From assembly GCA_016719925.1 (NCBI GenBank), contig JADJYC010000004.1, forward strand, positions 186,001-250,000: a DNA stretch of 64,000 nt. Reading direction: 5' to 3'. The notes under the pieces were generated by a model, which ran no database searches, was not told the DNA's origin, and saw only the letters and a list, made by a program, of their open reading frames with translations. Each line of letters begins with the position of its first letter. Position 1 is the stretch's first letter. Source of the stretch: Crocinitomicaceae bacterium (GTDB lineage Bacteria; Bacteroidota; Bacteroidia; Flavobacteriales_D; Crocinitomicaceae). Below are positions 45,792 to 55,188 of the stretch, in pieces. The position numbers were made by a program, and so were the translations under genes.

Positions 45792-47299
45792 TCCAGCATA
45801 GCTAAAACATCTTCCAATAATTTTCTTTCATTACAAAGACGCTGCACCTTGTGCTGACCACCAAGTTTATTTATTGATTTCAGATATTTTTCAAAAGTAC
45901 CAGCCGGAACAGCTTGCACAAGCGGCATACCCAAAGACAAATTACCTGTTCGCTTGGCATCATAATCTGAATTCAGCAATTTGAGTTCAGCATCGAGTAC
46001 ATGTGTAAAAACCTGCAGATTTTCAGGTGGTGTATTAAATTCAATCAACCAGTGATGTGCACCATTTGCTGAATCAGTCATATAAACAGGTGCTGCGGTA
46101 TATTCCCTAACTTCTGATTTTGTCCTGATGCATGCTTCTGCTATGGCGCGTTCAGCATTTTCAACTACCAATTCTTCTCCAAACGCATTGATGAAACTTT
46201 TTGTCCGGCCGGTTATTTTGAATCTATATGGTTTGATTGAAGTAAAACGGATTGTATCTCCGATAATATATCTCCACAAACCGGCATTGGTAGAAATTAC
46301 CATGGCATAATTTTCATTCACCTCTACCTCACCCAGCGACAATACATTTTTTGAATTCACTCCGTCAAATTCTGTCATTGGAATAAATTCAAAATAAATT
46401 CCATAATCCAGCATAAGTAAAAGTTCATTCAGATTTAAATCATCCTGAATACCAAAAAATCCTTCAGATGCATTATATGTTTCTACAAAATGCATATTAT
46501 CAAACGGAATTAATTTTCTGAACTGTTCACGGTAAGGTTCAAAATTCACACCACCGTGCATGAACAATTCCAGATTAGGCCAAACTTCACGCAGATTTTT
46601 TTTACCGGTTATTTCAAGAATGCGTTTGCAAAGAATCAGCGTCCAGCTGGGAACTCCGGCAAGAATATAAATGTCTTCACGCAGAGTTGACTGAGCCAGC
46701 TTTTCAATTTTTTCTTCCCACTCACTCATCAGGGCAATATCTCTGGAAGGTGTTCTTCTGATCTCAGCCCACCACGGCATGTTTTTCAAAATGATTGCAG
46801 ACAAGTCACCAAAATAAGAATCATCATTCAGGTAATTAATTTCAGCGCTTCCACCCAATATCAGATGCTTTCCCTTGTATAGTTTTCGGTCGGGTAATTG
46901 ATTATAATATAAACTCAGCAGATCTTTCCCTCCTTTATAATGACAATCTTCCAGTGATTCTTTTGAAACCGGAATAAATTTACTGCGACCTGTAGTGGTT
47001 CCCGAAGATTTTGCAAACCATTTTATTTCAGAACTCCACAAAAGATTCTGTTCATTTTTTAAAAGACGATCAACAAAGGGGGCTATGGATTCATAATCTG
47101 AAAGCGGAACATTTTTTCTGAAATCATCATGTCCACGAATAGAACTGAAGTAATTTTTCTTTGCAAATTCAGTTCCTGCTGATTTCTCCAGCAAATTTTT
47201 TAAAACATCATTTTGAACTTCCAACGGATACTTCTTAAAGAGTTCAATCTGATGAATTCTTTTTTTTATGAACCAGGAAAATATCGAATTAAACGGCAT
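45788..47299 (-). CDS. GH3 family acyl-adenylate/amide synthetase
   Basis: A 503-residue member of the GH3 family, best known in plants for conjugating amino acids to jasmonate or auxin, also present across Bacteroidota with unknown substrates. The ATP-binding signature WFAKSSGTTTGRSKFIPVS is at about residue 93, the second motif is ETYNASEGFFG near 265 and the third is LWRYIIGDTIRFTS near 330. The hinge region FKITGRTKSFINAFGEELV is also conserved. It is cytoplasmic, with no signal peptide. Encoded alone; the neighbours give no hint of substrate. Confidence 0.9.
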   Translation of the reverse strand: MPFNSIFSWFIKKRIHQIELFKKYPLEVQNDVLKNLLEKSAGTEFAKKNYFSSIRGHDDFRKNVPLSDYESIAPFVDRLLKNEQNLLWSSEIKWFAKSSGTTTGRSKFIPVSKESLEDCHYKGGKDLLSLYYNQLPDRKLYKGKHLILGGSAEINYLNDDSYFGDLSAIILKNMPWWAEIRRTPSRDIALMSEWEEKIEKLAQSTLREDIYILAGVPSWTLILCKRILEITGKKNLREVWPNLELFMHGGVNFEPYREQFRKLIPFDNMHFVETYNASEGFFGIQDDLNLNELLLMLDYGIYFEFIPMTEFDGVNSKNVLSLGEVEVNENYAMVISTNAGLWRYIIGDTIRFTSIKPYRFKITGRTKSFINAFGEELVVENAERAIAEACIRTKSEVREYTAAPVYMTDSANGAHHWLIEFNTPPENLQVFTHVLDAELKLLNSDYDAKRTGNLSLGMPLVQAVPAGTFEKYLKSINKLGGQHKVQRLCNERKLLEDVLAMLD

Positions 47300-47342
47300 A
47301 ACATTTCTGTTGAAGAAGAGTATGCAGTTTTAAGTTTAAGTA

Positions 47343-47504
47343 TTATCCAAAGAATAATACTCCAAAAACCACTATGAGTAATACGATAATCAATACCGGA
47401 GCAAGGATATTTGTTGATTCATCGAAATATGAACCTTCAGCCGCATGATGACCGTGATCGTCATGTCCGTGGTTATCGTGGTGTGCATCGTGATGATCTG
47501 ACAT
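47343..47504 (-). CDS. 53-residue His-rich membrane protein
   Basis: Its N-terminal 22 residues are mostly His, Asp and Gly (MSDHHDAHHDNHGHDDHGHH), followed by AAEGSYFDES and a single C-terminal helix (ILAPVLIIVLLIVVFGVLFFG). The cluster of nine His among acidic residues suggests binding of a transition metal at the membrane surface. The frame has an ATG (47504) and lies 38 bases upstream of the GH3 gene's start on the same strand, so they might be co-transcribed. I do not recognise the family. His-rich heads of this style occur in small respiratory-complex subunits and metal chaperones. Confidence 0.6.
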   Translation of the reverse strand: MSDHHDAHHDNHGHDDHGHHAAEGSYFDESTNILAPVLIIVLLIVVFGVLFFG

Positions 47505-47713
47505 AAACTGTAAGTTTTTTGTAAATATAGAAAGATTTCTAAAAATCCGCTTTCAAGGCAATCATCATTTTTTTTCACCCCTTCAACATTCCTGTTTATC
47601 AGCACCCTTGGCAATTTCAGCAGGTCGCTTTTTCTGTTTATTATTCGAATTTGCAGAATAAAACAGGCTATCTCTATTTTCCCTAACTTTATAGTCTCAA
47701 GAAAACGCTTACC

Positions 47714-50080
47714 ATGAAAAAATTATTAGTTTTTATTTACCTGGGATTATTGTCGGTATTTACTTCAAACGGTCAGGAACTTTATTCACGTGTTAAAATC
47801 TATGGCACTGATGAACAACTAAATCAGGCTGCGCAAATGGGCGTTGCAATGGATCACGGTCAGCATAAAAGAGACATGTGGTTTATTACTGATCTTTCAG
47901 AAACTGAAATTCAGATTTTGGAAAATAACGGATTCACTTATGAAATACTCATTGATGATGTCAGTGCTTATTATGTCGCCAACAGCAATGCAGAAGTTGA
48001 AAGTACAGATAATCACCGTTCTGGCTGCGGCGGTTCTGGCAGCGGCAGTTCATTCAATGTGAGTGATCCTGCAAACTGGCAGTTAGGTTCCATGGCTGGT
48101 TTTTATACCTATCAGGAATTTCTGGATGAACTAGATTCTATGGCTTCCAAATACCCGAATATTATTTCAGTAAAATCTCCCATCTCAACTTTTACATCCA
48201 TTGAAGGACGTCCGATTTTGTGGGTACGTATTTCAGATAATCCAAATTCAGATGAAGCAGAAGAAGAAGTGCTTTACACGTCCTTGCATCATTCACGTGA
48301 ACCGGCAAGTTTATCGCAATTAATTTTTTACATGTGGTGGATGCTGGAAAATTATACAGTGAATGATGAAGTAACTTATCTGATTGATGAAACAGAAATG
48401 TATTTTGTTCCGATGATCAACCCCGACGGATATGTTTATAATGAAACTACAAATCCGGGTGGCGGCGGAATGCATAGAAAAAACAGACGCAATATAGGTA
48501 CCACAAATAAAGGAGTTGATTTAAATCGAAATTACAGTTATGACTGGTGTCAGACGGGAGGATCAATGACGCCAAACAACGATACGTATTGCGGATCAGC
48601 AGCATTCAGCGAACCAGAAACGCAGGCCATCAAATGGTTCTGTGAAAACCATGATTTTCAATTTGCATTCAATGCGCATACGCATGGAAATCTTTTACTG
48701 TTTCCATATGGTTATGATCAGTTTGTTTTTGCCCCGGATCATGATTACTTGCAGACTTTTACAAATCACATGGTAATATACAACGGATATGCCGCAATAA
48801 AAAGTTCTGATTTATATCCAGCTTCAGGTGATTCGGATGATTATATGTACGCTGCAGATCTTGGGGTAAAACCAAAAATATTTGCCATGACACCTGAGTG
48901 TTCCAGTGAAGGAACAGCCAATGATTTCTGGCCTCCGCAGGCAGCTATTCATGACATTTGTTCTGAAAATATCTGGATGAATAAAACACTTGCTCACATG
49001 CCGCATATCTATGGAGTGGTTACTGATCTGGATCCAAACCAAATCACAACTACTACCGGATATTTCCACTATGAGATTCAGCGCTTAGGCTTAGAAAACG
49101 GTGACATTACCGTAAGTATTTCACCCATTACAGGAATTCAATCTGTTGGAATTTCAAATGTGCATACGTTAAATGTTATGGATATTGAAGATGATTCAAT
49201 AAGTTATATTTTAGATGCCGGAATTGCTTTTGGTGATGAAGTAAAATATGAATTACTCACAGATAATGGTACATGGATCAGACGTGATACCATTACCAAA
49301 ATTTTTGGCGCACCAACCGTTTTCTTTTCAGATGACTGCAATGATCTCACTAACTGGTCAGGAGACTGGGAATTAACTACAGAAGATTTTGTTTCACCTT
49401 CAAACTGTATCACTGACTCACCATTTACTGATTACAATGATAATGTTGTTTCAGATATTGAACTCATGCAAAGTTTCACATTCGAAAGTGCAACCTATGC
49501 CTTTATTCAATTCAATGCAAAATGGTCACTTGAAAATGATTATGATTATGTGCAGTTTATGGCTTCTATAGATGGAGGAACATCATGGACACCGTTATGC
49601 GGAGAATACACAAACATTGGTGGCTCAAATCAGGATAACGGAAATCCTTTGTATGATAACTTTCAGCTAAGCTGGGTATTGGAAGAAATTAGTCTGACAG
49701 ATTATCTTGGAATGACAGACGTGCGTTTTAAATTTCTACTTGTTTCAGATGGCGGAGTGACCGAAGATGGTTTTTATTTTGATGACTTTACACTTTTTAC
49801 AGATCAGATTGACAACTCAGGACTGGGTGAAAACAACACGCTTAGCTGGATGGTTTATCCAAATCCGGCATCACAATCTGTAATGATTCAATTCAATCAG
49901 ACAGAATCCATTCAGCAGGTTGAAATAACGAATGAACTGGGTGAACTGATTTATGTTTTTAATCCGGTAAATAATCTCACTCATCTTTCTACTGAAGATT
50001 GGAACAATGGTGTATATTTCATTAAAGTTATTTCTGCAGATCAGAAAATAAATACAAAAAGATTTGTCGTGCTGAAATAA
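47714..50080 (+). CDS. M14 zinc carboxypeptidase, T9SS cargo
   Basis: A 788-residue secreted metallopeptidase. Signal peptide MKKLLVFIYLGLLSVFTSNGQ and a prodomain-like region to about 95, then a Gly/Ser linker (SGCGGSGSGSS). The M14 domain spans about 130-435, with zinc ligands in YTSLHHSREPAS (HxxE), FVPMINPDGY, KGVDLNRNYSYDW and the third ligand in FNAHTHGN. The catalytic Glu lies in MTPECSSEG. A MAM/jelly-roll-like beta domain (FFSDDCNDLTNWSGDWELT) precedes the type A signal (MVYPNPASQSVMIQF ... KRFVVLK). Probably digests extracellular peptides from their C-termini. Confidence 0.93.
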   Translation: MKKLLVFIYLGLLSVFTSNGQELYSRVKIYGTDEQLNQAAQMGVAMDHGQHKRDMWFITDLSETEIQILENNGFTYEILIDDVSAYYVANSNAEVESTDNHRSGCGGSGSGSSFNVSDPANWQLGSMAGFYTYQEFLDELDSMASKYPNIISVKSPISTFTSIEGRPILWVRISDNPNSDEAEEEVLYTSLHHSREPASLSQLIFYMWWMLENYTVNDEVTYLIDETEMYFVPMINPDGYVYNETTNPGGGGMHRKNRRNIGTTNKGVDLNRNYSYDWCQTGGSMTPNNDTYCGSAAFSEPETQAIKWFCENHDFQFAFNAHTHGNLLLFPYGYDQFVFAPDHDYLQTFTNHMVIYNGYAAIKSSDLYPASGDSDDYMYAADLGVKPKIFAMTPECSSEGTANDFWPPQAAIHDICSENIWMNKTLAHMPHIYGVVTDLDPNQITTTTGYFHYEIQRLGLENGDITVSISPITGIQSVGISNVHTLNVMDIEDDSISYILDAGIAFGDEVKYELLTDNGTWIRRDTITKIFGAPTVFFSDDCNDLTNWSGDWELTTEDFVSPSNCITDSPFTDYNDNVVSDIELMQSFTFESATYAFIQFNAKWSLENDYDYVQFMASIDGGTSWTPLCGEYTNIGGSNQDNGNPLYDNFQLSWVLEEISLTDYLGMTDVRFKFLLVSDGGVTEDGFYFDDFTLFTDQIDNSGLGENNTLSWMVYPNPASQSVMIQFNQTESIQQVEITNELGELIYVFNPVNNLTHLSTEDWNNGVYFIKVISADQKINTKRFVVLK

Positions 50081-50101
50081 TCTGACTTGATATTTTTTGT
50101 G

Positions 50102-50128
50102 AAACGGCTGTTCTTTGAATGGTCGTTT
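50102..50128 (+). terminator. Terminator of the carboxypeptidase gene
   Basis: AAACGGCTGTTC pairs with GAATGGTCGTTT around a 3-base loop (12 bp, three G-U pairs), followed by a run of T. Confidence 0.7.
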
Positions 50129-50200
50129 TTTTTTACACAGAGAATCGGAGTGAACAAAGGTCAGCAGAGAAAAATTTCTGAGTGAATTATAAAATCACCT

Positions 50201-51316
50201 TCATTTATCTGAATGCACCTCAACCTGATGAAAGGGAATTTCAATACCGTATTTTTTGAATTCACTTTCAATGGCAAAACGAATATCACTTTTGTGAATT
50301 TCAATATAGAAATTTTGTGATGCCCAGAAAACAACATCCAGTTCAAAACCATCTTTTCCAAATTGAAGAAAACGGACAAAAACTTCTCTCTGATCTGAAA
50401 CACTTGGGTGAGCCGAAGCACATCTGATCAGTATTTCTTTAACCATATTCAAATCCGTTCCGTACTTGACAGTGACAGGAATTGTAAACCGGGTCAGCTG
50501 ACTTCCATAAGTCCAGTTATTGACACTTTCATGCGTGAGTTTATTATTTGGTACAACCAGAATCATTCCGTCACGCGTTTCAATTTTTGAGGTACGCAGA
50601 TTGATTTCAATAATCTTGGCAACAACATCTTTTCCGTTAAGCGGAATTTCAATTATGTCTCCCACTTTTAATGCGCCTTCAAACAGCAAAAGAAATCCTG
50701 AAATGTACATGCTGAAAATATGCTGTAATCCCAAACCAACTCCAACCAACAAAAATGCAGTTCCTCCTAAAAAAAGCGTCATGCTCATTCCAAGACTCCG
50801 AAGAATGATGATGGATGAAACTCCATACACAAAATATTTTGCCAGCTGTATATAAACATATTGTGTTCCCTGATCCACATTCTGATTCCGGCTTACCGTT
50901 CTTAGCAGCCAGACTTTCAGAAAACTCAATGAAATGCGCGCCAGAACGACAACTGCAATGACAACAAAAATGTGATAAACCGCAATGTGAAAAGTTTCAA
51001 ACCGGAAAAATTCCAGTTTCAGAATTCCGGTAATTTCAAGCTGGCTGTTGTTTAAACGAAGACTGAGAAAACCAATATAAATTATTGCCAGCCAGATAAC
51101 CTGTTTCACCAATTTCCAAACGGCAATTTCTCTGCCCTCAAACTTGAGTTGTTTATCTGTAAGTTGTTTTGCTTTGAAATATCTTTTAATATAAGCGATG
51201 AATAATTTACCTATCAGAAAAAGAATGACAAATACCAAAACATTAAAAAGTGTAAATGCAAAGTTTCCCTGACTGATCAGGGCAAAATCCAAAATACCTC
51301 CGGTTGTGGTTCCCAT
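50201..51316 (-). CDS. MscS family mechanosensitive channel
   Basis: A 371-residue channel with four or five predicted helices in the first 200 residues. The pore-lining TM3 region is GTAFLLVGVGLGLQHIFSMY, followed by the MscS beta domain (GFLLLFEGALKVGDIIEIPL ... TRDGMILVVPNNKLTHESVNNWTY, both conserved) and a C-terminal alpha-beta domain. It opens under membrane tension to release solutes during hypo-osmotic shock. The ATG at 51316 is 6 bp downstream of the dnaG stop on the same strand, so the two genes are probably co-transcribed. Confidence 0.92.
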   Translation of the reverse strand: MGTTTGGILDFALISQGNFAFTLFNVLVFVILFLIGKLFIAYIKRYFKAKQLTDKQLKFEGREIAVWKLVKQVIWLAIIYIGFLSLRLNNSQLEITGILKLEFFRFETFHIAVYHIFVVIAVVVLARISLSFLKVWLLRTVSRNQNVDQGTQYVYIQLAKYFVYGVSSIIILRSLGMSMTLFLGGTAFLLVGVGLGLQHIFSMYISGFLLLFEGALKVGDIIEIPLNGKDVVAKIIEINLRTSKIETRDGMILVVPNNKLTHESVNNWTYGSQLTRFTIPVTVKYGTDLNMVKEILIRCASAHPSVSDQREVFVRFLQFGKDGFELDVVFWASQNFYIEIHKSDIRFAIESEFKKYGIEIPFHQVEVHSDK

Positions 51317-51322
51317 TTTTTT

Positions 51323-53292
51323 CTAAATGATTATTCGACCTAATTTTTGTGAAAACTGAATTTTAGCTTCCTCCAGCTTTTTCTGGCGGGCCATTAAAAT
51401 TAAAATATCGTCCATCTGATTTTCAAAATCAAGACGTTCTATCTCCTGCTGAATTTTTTTCATTTCAAGAATGACACGCGTATTTTTAAGTGAGTACAAA
51501 CAACTCATCACGGCCTGCTCCAGTTTGTCCACTTCTTTGTTAACCCGCACATTTTGCTCTGTCCAGTTTGGACTTATTTCATGAATGTCAGACATAATAT
51601 CCGCGGAAAGTCTTGCCACCTCTGCATCAGTATGTCTGATAAAATAACTCACTTCATGAAAAACATTTTCTTCCAGTCCGCTGCGGTACTCATCAAAAAT
51701 TATTTTCAATACCGGATGTTCAATTTCAATTTCATCTGACTGAATCTCATGAACAATCAGCTGAACCACACTTGTCTCAGCCTCCACTACATGTTCTCTT
51801 CCTTCATCATCTACTTCAAACGAATCAAACCGGATTGAAAGTAAACCATATTGCAGCATCAGTCTGATAAGATCATATTCCTGATAATAAAGTACATCAA
51901 TATCAGTAACTGCTGTCTGCTGTTTAACCGGCTCCACCGGCATATCAATAGCTGGATTTTTATCAGGCGTCCTTGAATCAGCATTGGATTTATTTCTTCT
52001 CAGTTTGGTAATCTCAGTAATCAAAACCTGCTCTTCCATGCCAAACATGGTAGCACACTCACGCAAATAAACCTGTCGTTTAATTGCATCCGGTATTACT
52101 GAAATAGATGTTATGATGTCACGGATCAGATCTGCTTTACGAATCGGGTCTCCTCCTGCTTCTTTTAAAAGTATGTCTGATTTGAAAACAACAAAATCCT
52201 TAGAACTGTCTTTTATGTATGTTTCAATTTCTGAATGCGAATGTTTTTTTGCAAATGAATCCGGATCATCTCCGTCAGGAAACAAAACCACTTTTACATT
52301 CAGCCCCTCTTCCAGAATCATATCAATTCCTCTGAAAGACGCCCTGATTCCGGCAGCATCACCGTCATACAGAATGGTGATATTATCAGTGTAACGTTTA
52401 ATTAATTTGATCTGATCATGCGTCAGCGCCGTACCTGAAGATGCAACCACATTTTCAATTCCGCTCTGATGCATGGAAATCACATCTGTATATCCTTCCA
52501 CTAAAAAACAACGGTCATTTTTTATAATGCTGTTTTTTGCAAAAAATAACCCGTATAAAATTTTACTCTTGTTGTAAAGTTCTGTCTCCGGCGAGTTAAA
52601 ATATTTGGCAACTGATTTTTCAGTTTTTAAAGTTCTTCCGCCAAATCCCAAAACTTTTCCGGCCACACTGTGAATTGGAAACATCACCCGTCCCCTGAAA
52701 AAATCAAAGTGCCTTCCGTCTTTGGTTTTTGTCAAACCGGCTTTTTCCAGATACTCTAATTTGTATCCTTTTTCCAGCGCTTTTTTGGTGAATCCGTCAC
52801 TTTCATCCAGACAATATCCCAGCTGAAATTTATGAATGATGTCATCACGGAATCCGCGTTCTTTAAAATACGCCAGACCGATTGCCCTGCCCTGTTTGTT
52901 GTCTGTAATGTTTTCTGCAAAATGATTACGTGCAAACTCATTGACAACAGAAAGATTTTCACGGATAGAAATTTCCTGAATTTCTTCAGCAGTCTGCTCA
53001 CGTTCTTCTTTAATCGGAATCTGATATTTTGATGCCAGCCAGCGCAATGCTTCCACATAACTGAAATGTTCATGCTCCATTAAAAATGAAACCATATTGC
53101 CGCCTTTGCCTGAACTGAAACATTTCCAGATTTGTTTGGACGGTGACACCATGAATGAAGGTGTTTTTTCATCTACAAACGGACTTTTGCCTTGAAGCTG
53201 GAGCCTGATTTTTTTAAATGCACAAACTCACCAATGACCTCTTCTACGCGGGCCGCCTGAAAAATTTCATCAATGGTTTGTTTTGGAATCAT
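51323..53292 (-). CDS. dnaG: DNA primase DnaG, interrupted by a one-base frameshift near the N-terminus
   Basis: Primase makes RNA primers for replication. The main open frame starts inside the zinc-binding domain at VSPSKQIWKCFSSGKGG, without a proper start. Upstream in another frame, the ATG at 53292 reads IPKQTIDEIFQAARVEEVIG. Adding one G to the GG (coding strand) at 53190-53191 restores SFKGKSPFVDEKTPSF and gives 656 residues, normal for Bacteroidota. The TOPRIM motifs are intact (FLVEGYTDVISMHQSG, ILYDGDAAGIRAS), as is FGGRTLKTEKSVAKYFNSPE. The zinc ribbon is degenerate: SPFV replaces CPFH and CFSS replaces CxxC. The gene must work in the living cell, so a sequencing error is likely. 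Confidence 0.94.
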
Positions 53293-53370
53293 GCCTAACA
53301 AAGTTAAGGTATTGAAAGCGATTTATTTCACCTTCTTTTTTATTTTGCCGGAAACCTTTGAAAAATGTGG

Positions 53371-53931
53371 TTAAGGAACAATCTCTCCCGTCTCAATCAC
53401 ATTGCTTTCATTCAAAGCACGGTCAATCAGTTTGACTTTGAATTTGATTGTATCAGATTGTGATGAAAAAGGATTTTGAAACGTATACAGGGTTACATCA
53501 ATTCTCCCTTTCATTCCACGCTGTTTGCCTTTTACATTAATGCGTTCAATGCGGTACTTAAATGAAATAGAATCTCCCGCTAAATCAAGTCCGCGCTGCC
53601 ATCCGTTTACATCATCCTTTTCATAATAATCCATGTAAATATTATAGTAATAATAGGAAGATGTATCATACGGAGGCTGTTCCTCATCATCATTCAAACC
53701 AATGTCACCATCACCGTCTGTAAACTGAAAAGAAAGAACAGCACTGTCACCCATAATATTAAATTCAGGTGCGCTGATAACGGGTTCAACCGGATAATCC
53801 ACTGCCTTGAAACAGGCATGCATAAAAGGAATAAGAAACAGCAGGATCAGAATACGTAAATACAAAACGTATCCTCCTGTTGCTTTTACAGCCGTTTTCA
53901 CTTGGTTTTTATCTGAAGGATTTTGTTTCAC
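53371..53931 (-). CDS. Lipoprotein of unknown function
   Basis: A 186-residue protein starting at GTG (53931; no in-frame ATG precedes the signal). A hydrophobic stretch (LRILILLFLIPF) leads to the lipobox MHAC, so the mature part is lipid-anchored. The body contains AVLSFQFTDGDGDIGLNDDE, a DGDGD acidic loop seen in Bacteroidota calcium-binding beta-sandwich lipoproteins, then alternating strands ending LIDRALNESNVIETGEIVP. It may face the periplasm or the surface. It lies upstream of dnaG on the same strand and is divergent from the LuxE-like gene. Confidence 0.75.
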   Translation of the reverse strand: MKQNPSDKNQVKTAVKATGGYVLYLRILILLFLIPFMHACFKAVDYPVEPVISAPEFNIMGDSAVLSFQFTDGDGDIGLNDDEEQPPYDTSSYYYYNIYMDYYEKDDVNGWQRGLDLAGDSISFKYRIERINVKGKQRGMKGRIDVTLYTFQNPFSSQSDTIKFKVKLIDRALNESNVIETGEIVP

Positions 53932-53995
53932 CTGTTTGAAGTCTTGTTACTTTTAAACGTCTAAATTTACAAAGAATTACAATTACCGCCAATCG

Positions 53996-54973
53996 ATGGC
54001 TGACAATCCGGTTTCATACGACTCTATATTCAGCATTAAGTCAGAAAATGATTTTAATGAAACAGCACTGGCGGTATTCAGATATCAGTATTCGCAAAAT
54101 GAGGTTTACCGTGATTTTGTCAATTATTTAAAAATTGATCCGCATAAAATTGAAAATTTTCTTCAGATTCCTTTTTTACCCATTCAGTTTTTTAAATCTC
54201 ACCGTGTCATCTCAGGAAATAATCCGGTTCAGACAACTTTTTTCAGCAGCGGGACCACGCAAACAGAATTGAGTCAGCATCACATCTTTGATTTGGAAAT
54301 TTACAATCAGAGTTTACTGCATGGTTTTGAACTGGCATTTGGTCCTGTAGATTCCTACTCCATTTTTGCCTTGCTTCCTTCTTACCATCAGAATAAAAAT
54401 TCATCACTGCTTTACATGGTGGACAAACTCATCCAGCAATCAGGTAATGCCGGCGGATTTTTTCTGGAGAATCATCATGAACTTATTGAAGCCATTCATC
54501 TTCAGAAAAAATTTAAAAAAATAATGCTCATTGGCGTGTCTTACGCTTTGCTGGATTTAGCGGAAATGAAACCTGACCTGAGCAGTTGTATGATCATTGA
54601 AACCGGAGGCATGAAAGGGCGGAGAAAAGAGATTACCAAAGCAGATCTGCACAAAATTCTCAAAACAGGATTGAATGCGCCTTCCATTGGATCAGAATAT
54701 GGTATGACCGAATTGCTTTCACAGGCATGGTCAAAAGGCGACGGTTTATTTAATTGTCCGCCCTGGATGAAAGTACTGACCCGTGAATACAATGATCCGC
54801 TGGAACTCATCACAGAAAAAACCGGAGGAATCAATGTCATTGATCTTGCCAATATCCACTCCTGTTCATTTATTGCCACCCAAGATCTGGGACTTGTGCA
54901 CGGAAACCAGTTTGAAATTGCCGGCCGGTTTGACAATGCTGATCTGAGAGGTTGTAATCTGCTTGTTGGCTGA
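53996..54973 (+). CDS. LuxE/PaaK-like acyl-protein synthetase
   Basis: A 325-residue ANL-superfamily enzyme resembling LuxE, the acyl-protein synthetase that activates fatty acids as acyl-AMP in bioluminescence operons. The adenylate loop is TTFFSSGTTQTELSQH at about 80-95. The second motif is GSEYGMTELLSQAW at about 230, and ATQDLGLVHGNQFEIAGRFDN near the C-terminus corresponds to the hinge motif. No lux genes are present. Stand-alone copies occur in many Bacteroidota, where the acceptor is unknown. Start ATG at 53996. Confidence 0.85.
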   Translation: MADNPVSYDSIFSIKSENDFNETALAVFRYQYSQNEVYRDFVNYLKIDPHKIENFLQIPFLPIQFFKSHRVISGNNPVQTTFFSSGTTQTELSQHHIFDLEIYNQSLLHGFELAFGPVDSYSIFALLPSYHQNKNSSLLYMVDKLIQQSGNAGGFFLENHHELIEAIHLQKKFKKIMLIGVSYALLDLAEMKPDLSSCMIIETGGMKGRRKEITKADLHKILKTGLNAPSIGSEYGMTELLSQAWSKGDGLFNCPPWMKVLTREYNDPLELITEKTGGINVIDLANIHSCSFIATQDLGLVHGNQFEIAGRFDNADLRGCNLLVG

Positions 54974-55042
54974 TAATGAATCTGTTTTTAATCAGAGAAT
55001 CCAGTAGTTAAAGTATTTTACATTTTTTTAACATGGACTTAC

Positions 55043-55072
55043 TTGTTAATGGATAATTTTGACATACATTTG
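55043..55072 (+). promoter_or_regulatory. Bacteroidota-type promoter upstream of ppk1
   Basis: TTG (55043-55045), 19-base spacer, then TACATTTG (55065-55072), an exact TAnnTTTG element. Transcription would begin near 55079, upstream of the hairpin at 55111-55143 and 110 bases before the ppk1 start. Confidence 0.55.
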
Positions 55073-55078
55073 CAGCAT

Positions 55079-55148
55079 GTTTTTTCATGGAACATAGTTT
55101 TTTGAGATGAAAATACCTGCTAGTCGAACATTAGCAGGTATTTTTATT
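55079..55148 (+). ncRNA. Possible short RNA or attenuated leader of ppk1
   Basis: The region between a consensus promoter and a perfect terminator hairpin would give a transcript of about 70 bases without a convincing open frame. It may be an independent small RNA or a leader that stops most transcripts before ppk1. A third option is that the hairpin only ends the LuxE-like transcript. No family was recognised. Confidence 0.35.
55111..55143 (+). terminator. Perfect 12-bp terminator hairpin before ppk1
   Basis: AAATACCTGCTA (55111-55122) pairs with TAGCAGGTATTT (55132-55143) around a nine-base loop, followed by TTATTTT. It lies 138 bases after the LuxE-like gene and 46 bases before ppk1. Confidence 0.85.
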
Positions 55149-55188
55149 TTCCGGCGGTTCGTAAATTTACATTTACAATTATTTCAAG

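Noticed and set aside
50520..50855. 111-residue open frame opposite the MscS gene
   Set aside because: Fully contained in the conserved channel gene on the other strand; no recognisable features.
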